From: Cryptomeria japonica
Lineage: Eukaryota; Streptophyta; Pinopsida; Cupressales; Cupressaceae
Direction: 5' to 3'
NCBI RefSeq assembly: GCF_030272615.1
Contig: NC_081415.1
Location: 367,582,667 to 367,646,666, forward strand
Length of the DNA stretch: 64,000 nucleotides
Below, in pieces: positions 24,191-36,082 of this stretch; the stretch's first letter is position 1; the number at the start of each line of letters is the position of its first letter. Under the pieces are notes generated by a model, which saw nothing but the letters and a program-made list of their open reading frames with translations, searched no databases and was not told the origin of the DNA. The position numbers were made by a program, and so were the translations under genes.

Positions 24191-25119
24191 TGATGGACCT
24201 AAAAAGCACTGAGAGGGGGGGGTGTATCAGTGACACCAAAACAAACACAACTTCAAACACTAACCGATAGATGAAGTTAACCATGCATTTAAACAAAATA
24301 CATGCTATCCAAAATGAAATAACAAAATCCACAGAAAGTAGAACATCCACCATAACACAAGTGTTTATACTTGGAAAACCCAAATAGGTAAAAACCACGG
24401 TGAGATGGAACTCACAAGTTAACTATCTGCAGTAATAGATAACTAACTGGTTAAGGTCTTACAAAGTACTCTACTAGGAGAGAATCTTGTTAGAGATCCC
24501 AAGCTTGATTAGAAGCTTATACCCTGTTAAGAGTAACCTCACTGGAGGATTTGAGAATCCAAACTAATGGATCACCTTGCTAGACGATTTGTCCAATAAA
24601 GCTTGTTAGAGCTTATCCGGTTAGGGGATTTGATTCCATTGTAATGATTAGAAAACACCAAGAAAGGTTTGATCTATTCTAAGTAGCACAAGAATTGCTT
24701 GATCAAATCATTTTGAGTACATTCAATACTACTCTTCACCTTAACACTTATCGCTCTTCAACAAAATATTTTTCTCTTTATGCATATCACTATTCGCATA
24801 AAATCCTCTTCTATGTCAGTTCTCTCTCTTAAAATGATTCACAAAGATGTCTTTAAATATACATAAAAATCTTATGTCGGTCATAGGAAATCAAAACATA
24901 ATTTCCTAGGTGCAGTGTATCTAGACAAGTAAACATAACTCATCACAAAATCAAATACCGGTTGGAACAGTCAATACCAGCTGGAATAAAACATGTGAAC
25001 CATTGTACTGGAATCTTCCATTTGATATCCATCTTCATTCTCATCTTCATTTTCATGCCGACTTAATGTAACCAAAGGTTATCTCTTAAGCACATACCGG
25101 TTGACACAGAGTATCGGTG
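23521..25119 (+). repeat. Tandem unit 1: F1 fragment plus truncated minus-strand LTR
   Basis: It runs from CTCCTTGTCC within the F1 frame through the coiled-coil part, then from 24191 into about 930 bp of the copia LTR (minus orientation, starting TGATGGAC), ending ...GTATCGGTG. Here the F1 part is continuous with the upstream F1 frame, so this is the original left junction. The LTR piece lacks about 140 bp of its far (U3) end. Confidence 0.75.
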
Positions 25120-26775
25120 CTCCTTGTCCTGGGGTGGAATTTTAAGGGAATTTTCTTGTTAGATCAGATCATACGGCAGAAGGACCCCAATTTGGCTAGA
25201 GAGTTTGGAGATCATGGCTTCGATGTAAATATAAGTTCAAAAGCTTTTTGTTTATGGTCAAAGGCCCCTAGCACTAAAAATCCCATGGTTTTGCAAGGGG
25301 TTCAACAAAAAATAGGGGATGTTATTGTAAGGACCTTACAAGACACTACTACTTCATAGGTTGTAGCGATTTCCAAGCATGCAGTCTAATTTTCTCAGCT
25401 GACAGTAGATGATTTAGAGAAAAAGCATATAAAGCTAAAGAATATGCATGTTGTTTTAAATACCAAGTACAGTGAATTATTTATTGAGAACATTGCATTG
25501 AAAGAGAAAATAAAGAAGATGGCAGCTAACTCTTCTAGAGGAATTAGACTCGAGGAGTTTGAGAAGATAAACAAAAATATGCAAAGGGTCAAAGATGAAG
25601 CTATAAGCAATTATTTTAAAATTAGGAAAGATTCAATTTTCAGAATTTCAAATAAAATCATTGATAAATTGGATGAAGTCCACACTTTATATTCTTTGAC
25701 ATCCAAGCTCCCGAGTCAGCTTGATGAATTCATTGCATTCTTTCAACCAATCAGAGCTACATGGCTGCTAAAGGGTCAAACCTTGAAGGTGATGGACTTG
25801 AAAAGCACTGAGAGGGGGGGGTTAATCAATGACACCAAAACAAACACAACTTCAAACACTAATCTGTAGATGAAATTAACCAAGCATTTAAACAAAAAAG
25901 ATGCTATCCAAAATGAAATAACAACATCCACATAAAGTAGAACATCAACCATAACACAAGTGTTTATACGTGGAAATCCCAAATAGGTAAAAACCACAGT
26001 GAGATGGAACTCACAAGTTAACTATCTACAGTGATAGATAACTGACCGGTTAAGGTCTTACAAAGTGCTCTACCAGGAGAGAATCTTGTTAGAGATCCCA
26101 AGCTTGATTAGAAGCTTATACCCTGTTAAGAGTACTACCCTGTTAGGAGTAACCTCACTGGAGGATTTGAGAATCCAAACTAATGGATCACCTTGTTAGA
26201 GGATTTGTACAATGAAGCTTGTTAGAGCTTACCTAGTTAGGGGATTTAATTTTGTCATAATGATTAGAAAACAACAAGAAAGGTTTGATCTATTATGAGT
26301 AGTACAAGACTTGCTTGAACAAATCATTCTGAGTACATTCAACACTTCTCTTCACCTTAACACCTATCTCCCTTCAACAAAATATTTTTCTCTTTTTGCG
26401 TATCAGTATTCGCATAAAAACCTCTTCTATATAAATTCTCTCTCTTAAAATGATTCACTAAGATGTCTTTAAATAGACATACAAATCTTATGTCAGTCAT
26501 AGGAAATCAAAACACAATTTCCAAGGTGCAGTGTATCTAGACAAGTAAACATAACTTATCACAAAAATGATCGTCAAGAAAACAGTACTAGTAACTCATC
26601 ACAAAATCAAATACCAGTTGGAACAGTCAATACCGATTGGAACAAAACATGTGAACCGTTGTCCTGGAATCTTCCATTTGATCTACATCTTCATTCTCAT
26701 CTTCATTTTGATGCTAACTTAATGTAACCATAGGTTATCTCTTAAGAACATACCAATTGACACAAAGTACCGGTG
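25120..26775 (+). repeat. Tandem unit 2: F1 fragment plus truncated LTR
   Basis: 1656 bp. The F1 part is 25120-25789 and the LTR piece 25790-26775. It is joined to unit 1 at the same LTR breakpoint (after ...GACACAGAGTA(C/T)CGGTG). It carries stops in the F1 part, such as near 25357, and cannot encode a full protein. Confidence 0.75.
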
Positions 26776-28430
26776 CTCCTTGTCTTGGGGTGGAATTTTG
26801 AGAAAATTTTCTTGTTAGATCAGATCATGCGGCAGAAGGACCCCAATTTTGCTAGAGAGTTTGGAGATCATGACTCTGATGTAAATATAAGTTCAAAAGC
26901 TTTTTCTTTATGGTCAAAGGTCCCTAGCACTAAAAAGCCTATGGTTTTGCAAGGGGTTCAACAAAAAATAGGGGATGTTGTCATAAGGACCTTACAGGAG
27001 ACTATTGCTTCATAGGTTATAGCGATTTCCAAGCATGCAGTCCAATTTGCTCATCTAACAATAGATCATTTAGAGAAAAAGCATATAAAGCTAAAGAATA
27101 TGCATGTTGTTTTAAATACCAAGTACAGTGAATTATTTGTTGAGAACATTGCATTGAAAAAGCAAATAAAGAAGATGGCAACTGACTCTTCTGCAGGAAT
27201 TAGACCTGAGGAGCTTGAGAAGATAAACAAAAATATGCAAAGGGTCAAAGATGAAGCTATAAGCAATTATTTTAAAATTAGGAAAGATTCAATTTTCAGA
27301 ATTTTGATAAAATCATTGATAAATTGGATGAAGTCCACACTTTATATTCTTTGACATCCAAGCTCCTGAGTCAGCTTGATGAATTCATTGCATTCTTTCA
27401 ACTAATCAGAGCTACGTGGATGCTAAAGGGTTAGACCTTAAAGGTGGTGGACTTGAAAAACACTGAGAGGAGGGGGTTAATCAGTGACACCAAAACAAAA
27501 ACAACTTCAAACACTAACCGGTAGATGAAATTAACCAAGCATTTAAACAAAATACATGCTATCCAAAATAAAATAACAACATCCACATAAAGTAGAACAT
27601 CCACCATAACACAAGTGTTTACATGTGGAAAACCCAAATAGGTAAAAACCACAGTGAGATGGAACTCACAAGTTAACTATCTGCAGTAATATATAACTGA
27701 CCGGTTAAGGTCTTACAAAGTGCTCTGCTAGGAGCAAATCTTGTTAGAGATCCCAAGCTTGATTAGAAGCTTATACCCTGTTAAGAGTACTACCCTGTTA
27801 GGACTAACCTCATTGGAGAATTTGAGAATCCAAACTAATGGATCACCTTGTTAGAGGATTTGTACAATGAAGCTTGTTAGAGCTTACCCGATTAGGCGAT
27901 TTGATTATGTCATAATGATTAGAAAACAACAAGAAAGGTTTGATCTATTCTGAGTAGCACAAGACTTGCTTGATCAAATCATTCTGAGTAGATTCAACAC
28001 TGCTCTTCACCTTATTACTTATCACTCTTCAACAAAATCTTTTTCTCCTTATGCATATCAGTATTTGCATAAAATCCTCTTCTATATCAGTTCTCTCTCA
28101 TAAAATGATTCACTAAGATGTCCTTAAATAGACATACAAATCTTATGTCGGTCATAGGAAATTAAAACACAATTTCCTAGGTGCAGTGTATCTAGACAAG
28201 TAAACATAACTCATCACAAAAATGACTGTCAAGAAAACAGTACTGGCAACTCATCACAAAATCAAATACTGGTTAGAACAGTCAATACCGGTTGGAACAA
28301 AACATGTGAACCGTTGTCCTGGAATCTTCCGTTTGATCTCCATCTTTATTCTCATCTTCAGTTTGATGCCGACTTAATGTGACCACAGGTTATCTCTTAA
28401 GGACATACTGGTTAACATAGAGTATTGGTG
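26776..28430 (+). repeat. Tandem unit 3: F1 fragment plus truncated LTR
   Basis: 1655 bp. The F1 part is 26776-27444 and the LTR piece 27445-28430. It shares with unit 2 a duplicated 'CCCTGTTA(A/G)GAGTACTACCCTGTTAGGA' stretch that unit 1 lacks, so units 2 and 3 are closer relatives. A small deletion near 27303 shifts the F1 frame. Confidence 0.75.
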
Positions 28431-28740
28431 CTCCTTGTCCTGGGGTGGAATTTTGAGAGAATTTTCTTGTTAGATAAGATCATGCAGCAGAAGGACCCCA
28501 ATTTTGCTAGAGAGTTTGGAGATCATGGCTCAGATGTAAATATAAGTTCAAAAGCTTTTTCTTTATGGTCAAAAGCTCATAGCACTAAAAATGCCATGGT
28601 TTTGCAAGGGGTTCAACAAAAAATAGGGGATATTGTTGTAAGGACCTTATAGGACACTACTGCTTCATAGGTTGTAGCAATTTCCAAGCATGTAGTCCAA
28701 TTTGCTCAGCTGACAGTAGATGATTTAGAGACAAAGCATA

Positions 28741-28745
28741 TAAAG
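28741..28745. repeat. Target-site duplication TAAAG (left)
   Basis: The host sequence reads CATATAAAG before the element. The right copy is at 45325-45329. The empty site is visible in the other tandem units (CATATAAAGCTAAAG). Confidence 0.9.
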
Positions 28746-29608
28746 TGTTGGGTCTCAAATCAACAGATTGGATAGGTTCTAAGGAAATGCCAACTCCTAT
28801 GATCAAACCCTCCAATTGACTTGGCCAACATATAGAGTGAACCTGTTTGGTTGCTAACTCTCTCACTTTAGGCTCTGCAGGACCTAGGCGGGTGTACCTA
28901 TTCACTGAATGTCTCCAATAACCAGCGCTTTTTATAGCAGATGTATTATCCTAATCTGATATCTCCTGATCTTTGAAATGGCATGAGTTCCTTGAATGGA
29001 GATATAGCAGATGAGTTCAAGATTGTTGTTGTAGAAGCTATTCGATCTATGTTTCCTAACTACTTCTGCTTGCTTTTTTTTTAAAATAACAAATGGTGAA
29101 ATATAATGATGAGTGTAATCTGTTTTGACCAGTGCCTTCTCTACTGTTTGGGCTATAGAGTCTTTGCACTTTCTTCAGGACTTATTATGCGAGCCTGTGG
29201 GACAGTTTTTTAATCCACCCTTTTGTAGACCTGTCGGTTATTATTTCTTTTGAGATCAACCTGAATGCTTATATCATGTGTTGATTGAATGAATTTTAAC
29301 CCTACCTTTAAGGGACCAATCAATGAAGTACTGCAAGGAACAATTACAATTCGCAAGCAAAACTTTTGTTTCAACGTTATAACACAAAGCACAGATTTGA
29401 TTTCAAGAATATGAATAACCTTATCACTTTAGATAATATCAAAGACGATTGCCAAGACAAAGTGAAATAATCCACAACACATACGCAAAGAAAAGCAATA
29501 GTTCATAGCATGTATTCCATTGAAATTTTTTTAAAACTTACAGGCTGTCATACATCGCCATTTTCTTCTTATCCCTTATTTTATCTCTCTACATTACAAA
29601 AATCATTC

Positions 29609-29622
29609 TCATATATATATGA
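29609..29622 (-). promoter_or_regulatory. Probable LTR TATA box (3' LTR)
   Basis: CATATATATATGAG lies about 45 bp past the end of the LTR ORF and about 865 bp before the LTR end. It is the best TATA-like stretch in the expected place. The copy in the 5' LTR is at 41196-41209. Confidence 0.4.
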
Positions 29623-29663
29623 GGATGAAGGCCTTTCACGAAGAGACACGACTTTTCAAAATA

Positions 29664-32600
29664 CTAGTCGTTAACTTGAGTGTTTCTAAACTTAAGCAAA
29701 AAGAGATTTAGAAGTCCTAGATGATGAATATAGTCATCGTCTCTGAAGGTTTTGATTCGAGGAGTTTTTTTTTTCAATTCATCTCCCAGCGACAAATATT
29801 TGAATATTATCTGATTGACAGTAGGGTCCATATCTTTACTTCGATCTATCTCTGATAAGGCCCAATCCTTGACGCTGGTAAGCTCTTTTCGCAAATCCTC
29901 CAAAGATATCACTTCTCCTTCTTTGTAGACGGAGGGCATTCCAACAGGTTTCTCATCATCTAATTCTTTTAAGTCTCTTCTCAGCGTATCTTCAAGTTTG
30001 ACATGATTTTCCATATACGCATTCCCCTCGGCCTTTTCCTCTGGTGTCATGGTATCGACATTGTTTAGTACTTCATGTAGTCATGCTTTTAACCTCTCAT
30101 GCTCTGTTAACGCTTTTATCGTTCCATTGTATAGTTTCCAATACGGTTCAACCTGTAAGAGCATGGTGTTAAACCGATGTCCGATGATATCATTGACCAA
30201 TTTGTTCATCTTTTGTTGGACACTGTCTGCACGTTTATTTGCCTTTTCTACTTGATACTTCCAGTACAGAGCATCAGAGACATCGTCCAAGCTACGTCCC
30301 GTGGGGTATGAGGTGTACTCGCTGATAGGAGTCCCCGTCTCTAGTTGCAATACTTTTGCCTGCAGCTTCTGATTTTCCTCCTTAGATTTTTCATACAGTC
30401 CCTTATATGTGACGTTCTCTCTGATCAAAAACTCTGTCTGGTCCAGGTTCAATCTTGCAACATCCAAGTTAAGCTTTGCAGTGACCCTAGGATCAGTTTT
30501 TCCAACCTGATGAACCATGAGGTGTCCAAAAGTTTCTTCAATCTCTACAATGATAGGCCTCTTCCCCTTTGGATATAGTGCCCACTGTAGGAGAGCTTTT
30601 TTGTCTGGATCATATCTAGAGCCTAGGAACAATTTATCTACCTCCTGGGGCAACACCTGTTGATTCAAATCTTGTCTCTTCAGGAAGCCATCAAATAAGA
30701 GTGCTGAGTTAATATCCCAACCGAAGAAGATGATTACACCGGCCTCTTTTAATAGTTTCCTTCCTTTCTCAGGAGTCATGTCTTTCATGAGGACATCAAT
30801 TTCATCCTGTAATCTCTTCATCTGTTCCTCCTCTGGTTTTCCAGCCATGCTTTGTTTTATATGAGCTCCTTTGTATTGGTACAAAAATGAGAGGAACTCT
30901 CTAGAAGAGGCAAATCCATCATCAGCAATGAAGTCTTCATGCTCAGTCATTCTGATATCAACAACATCCTTGATGTTAATCTCGCCAGTGTCCATATTCA
31001 TTTCTGCTTCAAAACCAGGGGGATAATCTTCCCTAGGAGAATCAGGTGGGATACTACTGGCAGTCGACTTTGGTGACATGTGAGCTAGGGGCTGACTGTC
31101 CTTCTCAGTATTAATAAAATGAAGGAATTTCGAAGGCACTCTGTGCATAATTTCTGCTTCATGTTGAAGCAACCTTTTAGCTACTTCCAGAGGATCTTGG
31201 AGATTTCCAATTAGGTCTCCATCTATCATTCCCCTTGCCCTTTTCCATTTGTAGGCCTCCCAAACCAACTCACTCTTTCCTTTTAAAGCTTTGGCCTCCT
31301 CTCGTTCAAGGTTCTTGATTAGGTCATCTGGCATTTTGGCCACATGTATTCCAGCTTTGAGTTTTTGTGAGGCTCTGGCGGCTCTTATATATCCTTCAGG
31401 ATCAAAATTCTCCCTAGGCTCACCCAGAGTCATACCATAATAGTCTAATTTATTCTGAAGTAAATGATAACTTTTTGAACTTTTGACAATGAAATCAGAA
31501 AAAACTAATAAACCTGGAACAATAGATTGTTTACCAAAATCAGTTAAGTGTTTAGCACTGGCAATAGACAATTGCCTTATAATCTCCAAGCTAGCCACTC
31601 TGTTTGGTACCGTAATTGGAAGCATATGGGTTTGCCCTTCATATCCAAATACCCTTATTTCTATGTGATTATCATAGCAATACCAATCACCCCAATTATG
31701 TTCAATCTGTGACTCTGGAGAGAAGTCCTTTGGTCTAAGAAATCTCTTGATTTCAGGAGACAAAGTGTAATCCCTGTGTTGCCCAAAAGCTGCACTGAGA
31801 GGTTTCACAAAGTATTCTTGAAAATGCCAATATTGGTTATTCATGAACCTCTGGTCCCATGCTGATACCCATAACTGAATCGGCTTCTTCAGACCATTTT
31901 TATCATAAGATCTAATGCTGAACTCATCTGACCAGAAGTTAATTTCTTGTCCACAATAAAGAAGGATATCCATTAACATGGAGTATAATGAAAAATGAAC
32001 ATTCACAAGGTCTCCTTTCAATTTCTCCAGCCCATGATTCAAGGCATCTGCAACATAAGTGGCAAAATCAAATGACCTAGGGTCTTTTGATTGCAAATCG
32101 GCACACAGAACCATAACCCCAATATCCATGAGTGGATGAGCCTCTAGGCCTAGTACTTGGGCTGTGGCATAATATGTATACTTGAAATATGGATGGAAGT
32201 GGTTGACATCAAACGGCACCTTGTCATCTTTGCCGAACTGAACAAATGACCCACCCACTTTTGGCCTGTGAACAGGTAGTCTCCAAGTCCTGTAGATATT
32301 TTCCAAACTAAAGAATTCTTGTGAAAGTTTCTTCATATCGATACTCTCCTCTACTTCCCAGTCCAAATCAAAAACCATATCAATAGTCTATTTGTTAATT
32401 ACTACTAATGTATTCCCTCTGTAATCACATATGGTTTTGGTTCTTGGGTTGTAGCAATCTACCAGAGCTTTCATTAATTCTACATCTACAAACACATTTG
32501 GGACTACTAATTTGCCTAAGTTCTTCTTCCATAGATTGCTTATGGGTTCAGGTGCATCTCTTCTTTTGTAACCAAACAAGAATAACTCATGCCCTCTTAT

Positions 32601-32813
32601 CTCAGTCTAAATGTCTCCTAGATTTTCAAATCTGTCCTCTAATCCTTCTTCTTCACTTTTAATCTTCTTGGACCTTACACTAGACGATGGACACTGGTCT
32701 AACAAATCCTGAGTCAGAGCTCTCCCTTCTTTCTTCTGTCTCTTGGGCTTCTCTTCAGGGTTCAGCTCTTTTCCTTTCCTACTCTTTTTAGAAGAAGAAG
32801 ATGAAGGTTCCAT
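29664..32813 (-). pseudogene. F1-family ORF inside the 3' LTR (about 1049 codons)
   Basis: The ATG at 32813 (MEPSSSSSKK) opens a frame to the TAG at 29664. In order: a Ser/Lys-rich basic start (possible nuclear signal, KKSRKGK and KPKRQKK), a globular region of about 400 residues with 'NLGKLVVPNVF' and 'FHPYFKYTYYA', a Pro/acidic linker around codon 550-620, and an alpha-helical, coiled-coil-like C-terminal half. Stops are at codons 69 (TGG to TAG), 142 (CAG to TAG) and 911 (TGA, shared with the other LTR). No catalytic motif is recognised. The pattern 'ELMKALVDFYNPRTKTI..G.TLV' loosely recalls plant mobile-domain or Transposase_32-type proteins of plant retroelements; this is unproven. Genomic RNA would carry it in its 3' end, comparable in position to U3 genes such as MMTV sag. 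Confidence 0.75.
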
Positions 32814-33109
32814 AATCACAGTAAAAAAGAGGGACAACACTTACTTGGTGGAATGCTCAATTCTTATGGTTATCGTTCGCAAGTCTCCGCAAGTTCTTCG
32901 CAGTTTCCAAACTTTTAGCATCGATCTGGTTCTTACAAAAATTCACTCAGTTCAACTGTAATCGTATGGGCAACTTGTGCACAGTTAATGTTCTGCATCT
33001 ATAACGGCTACTCAAGTGTTTAAACTTTATTGCAGATGTGACACTCTTCAACTGGGCCTTTAACTCTTTCGCGGGAAGTACAGTTCGCTCAAAATGCTCA
33101 TATCTCAAG

Positions 33110-33660
33110 TTATCGATGAAACCCTTGTCTTCGGCCGAGTGTTTAAATCTTCCATCGAAAGCTCATTTTCTTCGATACTATTGTTTCGGTGAAAAAGCTT
33201 ATGTCGAGAAGCCGCTTTTAAGACTCATCGAAATCACTCTTTCATCGATAGTCCCCTTTTTTGATAAGTCACATGTAATCTCCATCGAAATCATTCTTTT
33301 CGGTGAGTTTCTTTCTTCGGTGAAGGCCCATGTATGTTCATCGATATCCCCTTTTCATCGATATCTCTTTATCGATGAAACAATTTTGCCTTTGCTCGAT
33401 GTCATGTTCATCGATGAAAACTTGTATTTCGATGAATGCCTTCTGAGTTTCTTCGGTAATGATATTTCTTCGAAATCACCTTTTTGCCTTTTCGCCTTTT
33501 GTTTTCACTTTTTCGATGAAACTTAGAGTATCAATGAGTGGTTTTCTATGTTCATCAAAGGTAACCTTTTGCCGAAATACCTTTGCTTAGTGCTTGTGTT
33601 GATGAAACCACTCTTTCGATGAAACTTTCTTTGCAGTGCTTGATACAGTTTGCTGGTCGA
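33110..33660 (-). repeat. CGATGAA/CGAAA motif array in U3 (3' LTR)
   Basis: About twenty copies of short motifs of the type ATCGATGAAA, TTCATCGAAA or TTCGGTGAA, spaced roughly 15-40 bp apart, fill the upstream part of U3. No coding frame is conserved there. The array ends about 300 bp before the ATG of the LTR ORF. A binding-site cluster is a likely explanation, by position. Confidence 0.65.
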
Positions 33661-33868
33661 AATATCCATTAGTCTTCATGCTTATGGAAACACACATTTT
33701 TTTTATATATTTTTATTTTCAAATATAGTGCTTAACAGCGGCTCTAACTGAGGATGGAGGCATATTGAATATGTCTTCAAGAATCCAGAATCTCTGGTTA
33801 GCACAACTATGATGGTATTTACAAATGGAAATGGATCCTAATCTACTGTACAGGTGATACAGAATGCT

Positions 33869-36082
33869 TCAGGAAAAGAAGTTCTTTAAGAACTGCCCAT
33901 GTACTGGCAATTCTTGGACCTCCCCTATCACGTTTTGAAGCAAATAAGAATCCTCCCCCTTTTTGTCTATAATCACATATGGGCCGATCCACAAGGCTTC
34001 AAATTTACCATGCTTGCCTTTGTCTTGACTCCTGGCATTCCACATTAAAACCCAATCTCCTACACAAAATTTTCTGTTTGATGTCCTCTTGTCATACAAC
34101 CTCTTCATTTGATTTTGAATCCTGATATTCTGCCTTTGAGCTTCTACCCTGACTTCATCAAGTTCCACTAACTGCATTATCCTTTCTTGTGATGGATCTT
34201 TAGCATCTATCTCTTCTTGAATCATAAATCTATGTACAGGCAAGAGATTATCCAAAGGTAATCTGGCCCTTTTGCCATAAACCAATTCAAATGGAGACTT
34301 TCCTGTGGATTTTTTCACAGTTATCCTGTCTGCCCATAGTGCAAGATTCAACTTCGAATCCCATGCTTTTTTGTTTTGTCCCAGCATCTTTTTAATGATC
34401 TTTAGGATATTCTTGTTGCTTGATTCAGCTTGCCCATTCCCCTGGGGGTGGTAAGGAGAAGAATGTGATATCTTAATGCCATATTCTTCACAAAAGGTGT
34501 TGAATTCCTCTGATCTAAAGGACATGCCATTATCTGAGATGATCCTTGCAGGAACACCGAATCTAGTAATAATGTTCTCCATTAAGAATTTTATCACCAC
34601 CTTACTAGTGGCCTGTCTGGTAGGTATTGCCTCCACCCATTTGGTAAAATAGTCTGTAGCAACCAATATCCATCTGTGTCCTCCACTGGATTTTTCTGAT
34701 ATTTCCCCTATAAAGTCTATTCCCCATTGTTGGAATGGTTCCTCAGTCAACATTGGTCTCAATGGGAGTGATCCTTGGTACTTTGTTTTGTTTGAGAACT
34801 TTTGACAAGCTTCACACTTTCTGACATATCTATAAGAATCATTGAAGACACATGGCCAATAATATCCAGCTCTCAATATTCTATGTGTTGTAGTCTTAGC
34901 CGAGAAATGGCCACCACAAACCCCATCATGCATTTCATGAAGGACTTTGTCTGCCTGGTAGTTGTCCAGACATAATAACAATATCCCATCTCTATTTTTC
35001 CAATATAGGTCCCCATTGATAATTACATATCTTGCTGATTTTAGCTTCAAAGCTCTCTTCTGATTATCAGTCATGCCATCTGGACATCTCAAATGCTTGA
35101 GATAGTATATGATATCGGTGTACCATGCTGTTCTTTCAATACTGAAGTTGGCTTCTTCCCATCCAACCTGATTCACACCAGACTCCTCAATTTCAGTTCC
35201 TGTCATGAGTTTGGCCAGCCCCTGTCCTTTGATAACCTGTGAAATTTTGAGCTCAATGTTAAATTCTTGTATCTGATTGATCCATTTGCATCTTTTGCCC
35301 GTGACCTCAGTTTGTCTGAAGATATCTTTTACTGCCGCATTGGGGACATAAGCAATGACTTCAACCCCTACTAAGTATGGTCTAAATTGTTTCACTGCTT
35401 TGACCAAAGCATAGGCCTGCTTTTCATTCAATTCATATTTTACTTCTGAAGGGCTCAAAGACTTGCTAAAATATGCAATGGGCTGCTCATACCCTTCTGA
35501 ATTTTTCTGTAACAACACTGCTGCTATAGTGTGACAAGAGGCGAATGAGAATATTATAAAAGGTTTACCAAAATCTGGGGAAATTAGTACTGGTGCCTCG
35601 GAAATTGCTCTTTTGATTGCAACAAAAGAATCAATTGCTTCTTCAGTCCAGTCAATTTGGGCCTCTTTCTTCAACATTTTTACTATAGGTTTTATTATGT
35701 CTGCAAAATTCAAAATGAACCTTCTCACAAAATTAATTTGTCCCAAGAATGATTGAATGGCTTTGATAGTTCGAGGGATGGGAACCTCATTGATAGCTGC
35801 TACTCTTTCAGGATCAATTCTCACCCCCTCCTTGGATACTATGTGTCCAAGTAGTTTTCCCCCTTCAACACCAAAGTGGCATTTTTTAGGATTCAAGGAA
35901 ATCCCATATTCTAAGGCCCTTTTAAATATCTTTTCAAGGTGTTCACAGTGATCATCAGCTTTCTTTGAGTACGCAGTCAGATCATCTTGGTATACTACCA
36001 TGATTACATCAATCAATTCTGCGAAAGCCACATCCATTGCCCTTTGAAAAGTAGCTCTAGCATTGGTCAATCCAAATGGCAT
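33869..36082 (-). pseudogene. C-terminal reverse transcriptase, degenerate RNase H and integrase
   Basis: It starts 'MPFGLTNARATF', followed by the catalytic 'VYQDD'. The RNase H in its normal place keeps 'YELNEKQAYAL' but has 'SFAS' where DAS is expected, 'VPNAA' for TDH, and 'LAKLM' for ADxLSR, so its aspartates are gone. Integrase follows with an HHCC zinc motif ending 'CEACQ', then D ('GIDFIG'), D ('ISDNG'), and E ('QAESSNK'), and a GPY-type module 'WIGPYVI'. No chromodomain is seen. It ends at 33869, 132 bp before the 3' LTR. This 737-codon stretch is open throughout. Confidence 0.85.

Larger units (their letters stand above)
28746..33737 (-). repeat. 3' LTR of the Tat-like element (4992 bp)
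   Basis: On the minus strand it runs TGTTAAGCAC... to ...GAGACCCAACA. Its parts, in minus-strand order, are a CGATGAA motif array (about 33660-33110), the F1-family ORF (32813-29664), a TATA-like stretch (about 29620) and a downstream R/U5 of roughly 0.85 kb. The ORF is thus in U3, upstream of the LTR promoter. The sequence before it (around 33738-33770) shows no clear polypurine tract. Confidence 0.9.

Noticed and set aside
24177-24398. Small minus-strand frames (MVFTYLGFP...) repeated at 25776, 27431, 45663 and 54189
   Set aside because: They are all within the repeated LTR piece of element B. The repetition comes from the LTR copies; no evidence of a peptide gene.
33038-33526. A 162-codon plus-strand open frame in the LTR, repeated at 44625-45113
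   Set aside because: It lies over the CGATGAA motif array, its residues are low-complexity consequences of the motif, and it is antisense to the element. Preservation in both LTRs follows from LTR identity, not selection.
35980-36000. YQDD at the reverse-transcriptase active site as a disabling change
   Set aside because: The residue between Tyr and Asp-Asp varies among LTR-element polymerases, and both aspartates are present, so I do not treat it as damage.
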